The notes under the pieces were generated by a model that saw nothing but the letters and a program-made list of their open reading frames with translations, was not told where the DNA came from and did no database searches. A stretch of 17,738 nucleotides of DNA from CAYSYH01 sp964435455 (GTDB lineage: Bacteria; Patescibacteriota; WWE3; 2-01-FULL-39-13; JAACPI01): contig CAYSYH010000011.1 of NCBI GenBank assembly GCA_964435455.1, forward strand, positions 1 to 17,738, read 5' to 3'. Position numbers and translations under genes: made by a program. Position 1 is the first letter of the stretch. Every line of letters begins with the position of its first letter. Of the stretch, positions 14,397 to 17,738 are shown one piece after another.

Positions 14397-15269
14397 ATGC
14401 TTTATATTATTTTATTTTTTATTTTAGGTTTATTATTTGGATCTTTTTTAAATTTAGCCCTTTATAGAGTGCCAAAAAATAAATCATTAATTTTTGGACG
14501 TTCTAAGTGTGATTATTGCAATCACAAATTATCCTTTACTGATTTAATACCTTTGTTCTCCTATATTTTGTTAAAAGGAAGGTGTAAATATTGTAAAAAA
14601 AGGTTACCTGTATATTTGCCTTTAGTAGAATTTTTTTCTGCGTTATCTTTTGCTTTATCTTATTTTTATGCTTTTAATATTTACCAAGGTACCCTACCCT
14701 TGCAAAAATATATATTTTTAGTTTTTTCTTTATTTTTGTCTTTAATATTAGTTTATAGCTTTTTTTACGACTTACTTTACTATGAAATACCTTTTAAACC
14801 TGTTATTGCAGGTTATTTTTTATGGATATTTTATACGGTTTTTAATTTTTTTTATTACCGCAAAGTTTTTTTACAAAGTTTAAATGATTCTAAGTTAGGT
14901 GCTTATCTTTTACAAACTAGTTTTTTAAACGATAGGTTAATTTTTTATATTAAAGAAACCCTTACATATAATTTGATTACTGCTTTACTTATTTTTTTAT
15001 TTCTTTTAGTTTTGCATTTGGTTACAAAGGGCCGTGGAATGGGTTTTGGTGATGTTTATTTTGCTCCATTGTTAGCACTTATATCGGGATTCCCCGTATC
15101 TATTGTTTATTTTTTTTCTTCTTTTGTTTTAGGTTCTTTGTATGGCTTAACAACCATTATTTTAAAAAAACAAACTTTAAAATCGCGTGTTCCTTTTGGA
15201 CCTTTTTTAATACTAGGTTTTTTATTGTCCTTGACTTTTTTTAAGATATATACTAAATTTTTTATATAA
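14397..15269 (+). CDS. pilD: Prepilin peptidase / N-methyltransferase (PilD family)
   Basis: The inner-membrane aspartyl protease that removes prepilin leaders and normally N-methylates the new terminus. It is 290 residues, with about eight membrane segments. The N-terminal LFGSFLNLALYRVP is the family signature. The cytoplasmic zinc-binding domain is present with both CxxC pairs (C38, C41, C63, C66), so the methyltransferase part is likely intact. The two catalytic aspartates are D125 (FYDLLYYEIP) and D219 (GMGFGDVYFAP). The C-terminus has SRVPFGPFLILG, also typical. A region of about 45 residues between the two aspartates (about 150-190, with FLQSLNDSKLG) is more hydrophilic than usual. Its substrates are presumably the six pilin-like proteins encoded around it. 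It has a candidate promoter of its own rather than depending on pilin read-through. Confidence 0.95.
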   Translation: MLYIILFFILGLLFGSFLNLALYRVPKNKSLIFGRSKCDYCNHKLSFTDLIPLFSYILLKGRCKYCKKRLPVYLPLVEFFSALSFALSYFYAFNIYQGTLPLQKYIFLVFSLFLSLILVYSFFYDLLYYEIPFKPVIAGYFLWIFYTVFNFFYYRKVFLQSLNDSKLGAYLLQTSFLNDRLIFYIKETLTYNLITALLIFLFLLVLHLVTKGRGMGFGDVYFAPLLALISGFPVSIVYFFSSFVLGSLYGLTTIILKKQTLKSRVPFGPFLILGFLLSLTFFKIYTKFFI

Positions 15270-15285
15270 CTAATTTTTACTGCCC
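15265..15285 (+). promoter_or_regulatory. Putative -10 and leader with TGCC before the six-Cys pilin
   Basis: TATAAC (15265-15270) overlaps the end of pilD and lies 15 nt before the ATG at 15286. TGCC (15281-15284) ends one base before the ATG. There is no Shine-Dalgarno sequence. Confidence 0.4.
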
Positions 15286-15786
15286 ATGTTCAATAAAAAA
15301 AATGCTTACAAATCCTTTTATAGTTCCTCTAATAAATCAGGTTTTACTTTAATAGAGCTTTTAATAGTAATTGCAATTATTGGTGTTTTGGCTGGAATTG
15401 TTTTAGCAGTACTAAACCCCCAAAAACAAAGGCAAAGGGCTAGAGAAGGAACATTAAGGGCTAATGTAAATAAGCTATGTTTGGCTTATGCAAGTTGTAA
15501 ATCATCCTCAGTTGATGAAACTTATACCGAATGCCAAGGTGTAGCAAATGCCGATAATCTGGGAGTAGTTTTAAGTAACTTAAATGGTACTCCATCTGGA
15601 GCCACCTATACATATATGACTGAGTGGGGAGATAGTGGTACCACTAATGATAATAATACTTGGGGTGGTTGGTTAGATGTAGATGGGACAGGCTCTTTTT
15701 CTACAGCGAATGATTGTTATTTTTATTGTGATGCAACTACTAATATACCCGCTATAGGTGGGGGCGGTTGTGCCACAGCAAATTAA
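15286..15786 (+). CDS. Type IV pilin-like protein with six cysteines
   Basis: A 166-residue prepilin with an unusually long 19-residue leader (MFNKKNAYKS...NKSG) cut between G19 and F20. E24 is the +5 glutamate, and the helix FTLIELLIVIAIIGVLAG is canonical, followed by LNPQKQRQRAREG. The head domain has six cysteines (C65, C71, C83, C144, C148, C162), a Thr/Asn/Gly/Trp-rich middle and a short Gly-rich tail. I do not recognise the head. It is probably a minor pilin, perhaps tip-located or adhesive, with disulphides stabilising the fold outside the membrane. A 51-nt stretch coding for the leader end and helix is identical to the next gene. Only one base separates its stop from the next ATG, so the two are co-translated. 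Confidence 0.85.
   Translation: MFNKKNAYKSFYSSSNKSGFTLIELLIVIAIIGVLAGIVLAVLNPQKQRQRAREGTLRANVNKLCLAYASCKSSSVDETYTECQGVANADNLGVVLSNLNGTPSGATYTYMTEWGDSGTTNDNNTWGGWLDVDGTGSFSTANDCYFYCDATTNIPAIGGGGCATAN
15334..15384 (+). repeat. 51-nt exact direct repeat, copy 1 (pilin helix)
   Basis: This stretch is identical, base for base, to 15803-15853 and lies in the same codon frame, encoding the end of the leader and most of the polymerising helix (KSGFTLIEL...AIIG). Identity stops abruptly on both sides. Confidence 0.95.
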
Positions 15787-15787
15787 C

Positions 15788-16186
15788 ATGCGATTTTCAT
15801 TAAAATCAGGTTTTACTTTAATAGAGCTTTTAATAGTAATTGCAATTATTGGTATATTAGCTGGTGTAGTTTTAACCGTTTTAAATCCAGCGCATTTTAG
15901 GGCAAAAGCTAGAGATAGTGTACGTAGAGAGGATTTAGCTGTTATACAAGGTGCCTTAGAGCGTTATTATGCCGATACTAATGCCTATCCTTCCAGCACA
16001 GCTACTCTTTCACCCACTTATGTAAAAGTTTTGCCTACTGACCCTAATACAGGTTCTAATTATATTTATAATTTAGAAAATAGTGGACAAGGTTATTGTT
16101 TGTGTGCAGATTTAGAATCTGAAAACACACCAAACTATACTTGTGGAGGTAATTCTTACGATTATTGCGTAAGTAACCCTTTTTAA
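15788..16186 (+). CDS. Type IV pilin-like protein, short form with four cysteines
   Basis: A 132-residue prepilin: leader MRFSLKSG cut after G8, F9 at the new terminus, E13 as the +5 glutamate. LNPAHFRAKARDSVRREDL, then an ALERYYADTNAYP segment, is the standard compact pilin layout of Patescibacteria and many GspG-like subunits. The head holds four cysteines (C104, C106, C119, C127) near the C-terminus. The ATG at 15788 is chosen because it gives a normal leader and follows the upstream stop by one base (TAAcATG). An in-frame ATG at 15758 lies inside the upstream gene and would give an oversized leader. It ends 4 nt from the convergent pilin gene. It is probably a minor pilin, though it is also a reasonable alternative candidate for the main subunit. 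Confidence 0.87.
   Translation: MRFSLKSGFTLIELLIVIAIIGILAGVVLTVLNPAHFRAKARDSVRREDLAVIQGALERYYADTNAYPSSTATLSPTYVKVLPTDPNTGSNYIYNLENSGQGYCLCADLESENTPNYTCGGNSYDYCVSNPF
15803..15853 (+). repeat. 51-nt exact direct repeat, copy 2 (pilin helix)
   Basis: The second copy of the sequence at 15334-15384, offset by 469 nt and in the same reading frame of the neighbouring pilin gene. Confidence 0.95.
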
Positions 16187-16190
16187 ATAC

Positions 16191-16676
16191 CTAATTTAAT
16201 ATTGTTAAGTCTGTTCCTGTTTCAAATCTGTTATTATTGTTGCCATTATCTTGTGTATTTTTTTGTGTGTAAAATTCCATTGCTACATCTAGTTCGTAAT
16301 CGGTAGAATTATGTCTATATCTATAGTTATAAGTACTGTCATTTATAGGATCTGTGTACATTTTTTCTAAGTAATCTGACATATCTTCTGCAATCCAACC
16401 ACCAAGTGCGCTATGTATATCTGTATTAGGATCAACAGGTGTTGTACTAATACGTGTGACATCCGAATTATCTGGGTATACACCTTTTTTAAGTTTATAG
16501 GATTCAATGGCAATATTTAAATTAGTTATATCTGCGAGTCTTCTGCTATCTCTAGCCTTTTTTTTGTATTCTGGTAAATTTAAAGTTAACATAACTATAG
16601 AAAATAAAGAACTTAATATAGCTATTGCGACAACTAGTTCTATTAAGGTAAAGCCTTTTTTAAAATTTTTTTTCAT
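16191..16676 (-). CDS. Inverted type IV pilin-like protein without cysteines
   Basis: A 161-residue prepilin on the strand opposite to its neighbours. Leader MKKNFKKG is cut after G8, E13 is the +5 glutamate, and the hydrophobic helix FTLIELVVAIAILSSLFS is followed by ARDSRRLADI and an AIESYKLKKGVYPDN segment, the usual pilin framework. The C-terminal half is polar, Asn/Asp-rich (NGNNNNR at about 144-150) and lacks cysteine, unlike the flanking pilins. It stops 4 nt from the preceding gene and starts 91 nt from the next, divergently. The strand switch means it is expressed separately from the other pilus genes. An 18-bp palindrome covers its start codon and candidate -10. It is probably a minor pilin, and its role is unknown. 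Confidence 0.85.
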   Translation of the reverse strand: MKKNFKKGFTLIELVVAIAILSSLFSIVMLTLNLPEYKKKARDSRRLADITNLNIAIESYKLKKGVYPDNSDVTRISTTPVDPNTDIHSALGGWIAEDMSDYLEKMYTDPINDSTYNYRYRHNSTDYELDVAMEFYTQKNTQDNGNNNNRFETGTDLTILN

Positions 16677-16692
16677 ATACTTAAAAGTATAT
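16675..16692. promoter_or_regulatory. Perfect 18-bp palindrome over a pilin start codon
   Basis: ATATACTT-AA-AAGTATAT is a perfect inverted repeat starting within the ATG of the inverted pilin gene. It includes the minus-strand hexamer TATACT (16691-16686), 9 nt before that ATG. It could be an operator, or in RNA a hairpin hiding the start codon. AT-rich palindromes also arise by chance. Confidence 0.4.
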
Positions 16693-16745
16693 CATTATGC
16701 AAGCCTTTTGTTGTTCACATAAATCTTATTTTATGTAATAATATG

Positions 16746-16767
16746 TATAACGCTTCTGCCTAATTTT
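16746..16767 (+). promoter_or_regulatory. Putative -10 and short leader before the FimT-like gene
   Basis: TATAAC (16746-16751) lies 16 nt before the ATG at 16768. TGCC (16757-16760) is in the leader, 7 nt before the ATG. There is no Shine-Dalgarno sequence. The 91-nt divergent gap is shared with the inverted pilin. Confidence 0.4.
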
Positions 16768-17310
16768 ATGACTATAAATACTAAAGGTTTTACTTTAATA
16801 GAACTTCTTATTTCTATATCTATACTTTCTATAATAAGCCTTTTGTTATTACCTAATTATGGTAATTTTAATAAAAAAAACACTTTAAGACAGGCTGCTT
16901 TAAACTTAGGAAACGATGTTGAGTTAGTAAAAAATAAGGCTTTATCTGGTGTGTATACTAATGGTTCTAATTGCCCCTCAGATAATTGCAAGGTTGATTG
17001 GGGTATAAAATTTAATTGCAGTGCAAATACTTATACTTTGGGTCCCTATGAATTAGGAACAAGTACACAATATAATGATTCAAATTATGTTTCTTCTTCT
17101 GATGTTAAAACTATTTCGTTACCAAGTAAGGTTAGTTTTGATTCTGCCACTTGTCCTGATAATTGGGTTTTTGGTCGGTTAAATGGTTTGGTAACCTACC
17201 CTAGCAGCGGCGGTAATAATCAAGTAAAGCTTTCTATTGAAGGTATTTCTGATTCTGTTACATTAACTTTAGATTTAACCTCAGCTAGTTTAACGTACGA
17301 AAGCAATTAA
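16768..17310 (+). CDS. FimT/GspH-like minor pseudopilin
   Basis: A 180-residue prepilin with a 7-residue leader MTINTKG, F8 at the new terminus and E12 as the +5 glutamate. The helix FTLIELLISISILSIISLLL is followed by LRQAALNLGNDVELVKNKAL (40-59), the pattern that marks the FimT/GspH class, which forms part of the priming tip complex of type IV pili and type II secretion pseudopili. The beta-rich head contains four cysteines (C69, C74, C84, C129) and many Ser, Asn and Thr. It is followed after 2 nt by a PilV-like gene, the usual order for minor pilin operons. In competent species some FimT proteins bind incoming DNA. Whether this one does cannot be told. Confidence 0.82.
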   Translation: MTINTKGFTLIELLISISILSIISLLLLPNYGNFNKKNTLRQAALNLGNDVELVKNKALSGVYTNGSNCPSDNCKVDWGIKFNCSANTYTLGPYELGTSTQYNDSNYVSSSDVKTISLPSKVSFDSATCPDNWVFGRLNGLVTYPSSGGNNQVKLSIEGISDSVTLTLDLTSASLTYESN

Positions 17311-17312
17311 AT

Positions 17313-17738
17313 ATGAAAAAGTTTATTAAAATTAATACTAAAGGACAAACATTAGTTGAAATAACTTTAGCTATAGGTATTTCTATAATTATTATTACAG
17401 GTATACTTAGTTTAACTACTAATTTTTTAAAATCTTCACAAGAATTTTTACGCAGAAGCGAGGCTATAAAATTTGCCAATGCTGGTATAGAAGCAGCTGT
17501 TTATTATAAAAACACACAGGATTTTTCTGCTATTAATAGTGGGAATTATGCTATAAATTCTGCCGGTACTGGTTTAACTAGTAGTGGATCAGAATGGGTT
17601 TCTATAACCTCTAGCACATCTAATTTAACTTATTACAGAAAAATTGAACTTACCAAAAACTCAGATACTTTAGATGTCTTTGTAGAAGTACAATGGCCTT
17701 TGGATCCTTCAACTAACCCTACTACTAATAAAAAGGTA
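17313..17738 (+). CDS. PilV/GspI-like minor pseudopilin, 3' end outside the window
   Basis: The reading frame begins at an ATG 2 nt after the previous stop and stays open for 142 codons to the window edge. The leader MKKFIKINTKG ends at G11, and the mature protein begins QTLVEITLAIGISI, with E16 as the +5 glutamate. The G|QTLVE junction with Gln at +1 and a less hydrophobic helix are typical of PilV/GspI-like minor pseudopilins rather than of the major pilin. FANAGIEAAVYYKN follows, resembling the A..GIEAA segment of that class, and a Ser/Thr/Asn-rich beta region runs to the end. Later genes of this minor pilin set (PilW, PilX or GspJ/K-like) would be expected just beyond the window. Confidence 0.82.
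   Translation, partial: MKKFIKINTKGQTLVEITLAIGISIIIITGILSLTTNFLKSSQEFLRRSEAIKFANAGIEAAVYYKNTQDFSAINSGNYAINSAGTGLTSSGSEWVSITSSTSNLTYYRKIELTKNSDTLDVFVEVQWPLDPSTNPTTNKKV

Noticed and set aside
16701..16847. A 12-nt direct repeat (AAGCCTTTTGTT at 16701-16712 and 16836-16847)
   Set aside because: The second copy lies inside the FimT-like coding sequence and the first in the spacer, with no further similarity around them. It is most likely chance in AT-rich DNA.

Overview
The window looks like a chromosomal segment from a small-genome, strongly AT-rich bacterium. I would place it in the Patescibacteria (Candidate Phyla Radiation). This is an inference from divergent, compact housekeeping genes, very short spacers, and a type IV pilus locus whose pilins carry the LNP...ARDS.RR..DL core common in that group. 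TGA is used as a true stop: the RNase HII gene ends in TGA exactly where the family ends. That argues against the UGA=Gly code of Gracilibacteria/Absconditabacteria. Nothing here fixes a finer lineage.

Left part (1-9482), DNA replication and topology. A tyrosine recombinase of the Xer type, cut by the window start, reads rightward and meets a leftward gene block tail to tail. In transcription order the leftward block is: a DNA polymerase III delta'-like clamp-loader protein, gyrB, an unrecognised polytopic membrane protein, inorganic pyrophosphatase, gyrA, RNase HII and an endonuclease/exonuclease/phosphatase-family protein. Several junctions overlap or nearly touch: the ppa/gyrA stop and start share one base, the rnhB/EEP genes share ATGA, and the membrane gene follows gyrB by 13 nt. 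This suggests translational coupling. Together the genes cover supercoiling, clamp loading, pyrophosphate removal and RNA-DNA hybrid clearance.

Right part (9562-17738), a type IV pilus assembly locus. It is divergent from the clamp-loader gene. The order is pilB (extension ATPase), pilT (retraction ATPase), pilC (platform protein), a probable major pilin, prepilin peptidase, then five minor-pilin-like genes. One of the five is inverted, and the last runs off the window. All pilins keep the prepilin peptidase site and the +5 glutamate.

Regulation. Most transcription-unit starts have a -10-like hexamer only 7-16 nt before the start codon and no Shine-Dalgarno sequence, consistent with leaderless or nearly leaderless mRNAs. 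The one clear exception is the probable major pilin, which has an almost ideal Shine-Dalgarno sequence and is followed by a strong hairpin terminator. Four pilus units share a TGCC element just before the start codon. Other points of interest are a 51-nt exact repeat between two adjacent pilins, unusual residues in drug-binding positions of both gyrase subunits, insertions in RNase HII, GyrA and PilB, and a variant PilT P-loop. I see no CRISPR array, tRNA, rRNA or insertion sequence, and no gene-free stretch longer than about 200 bases.
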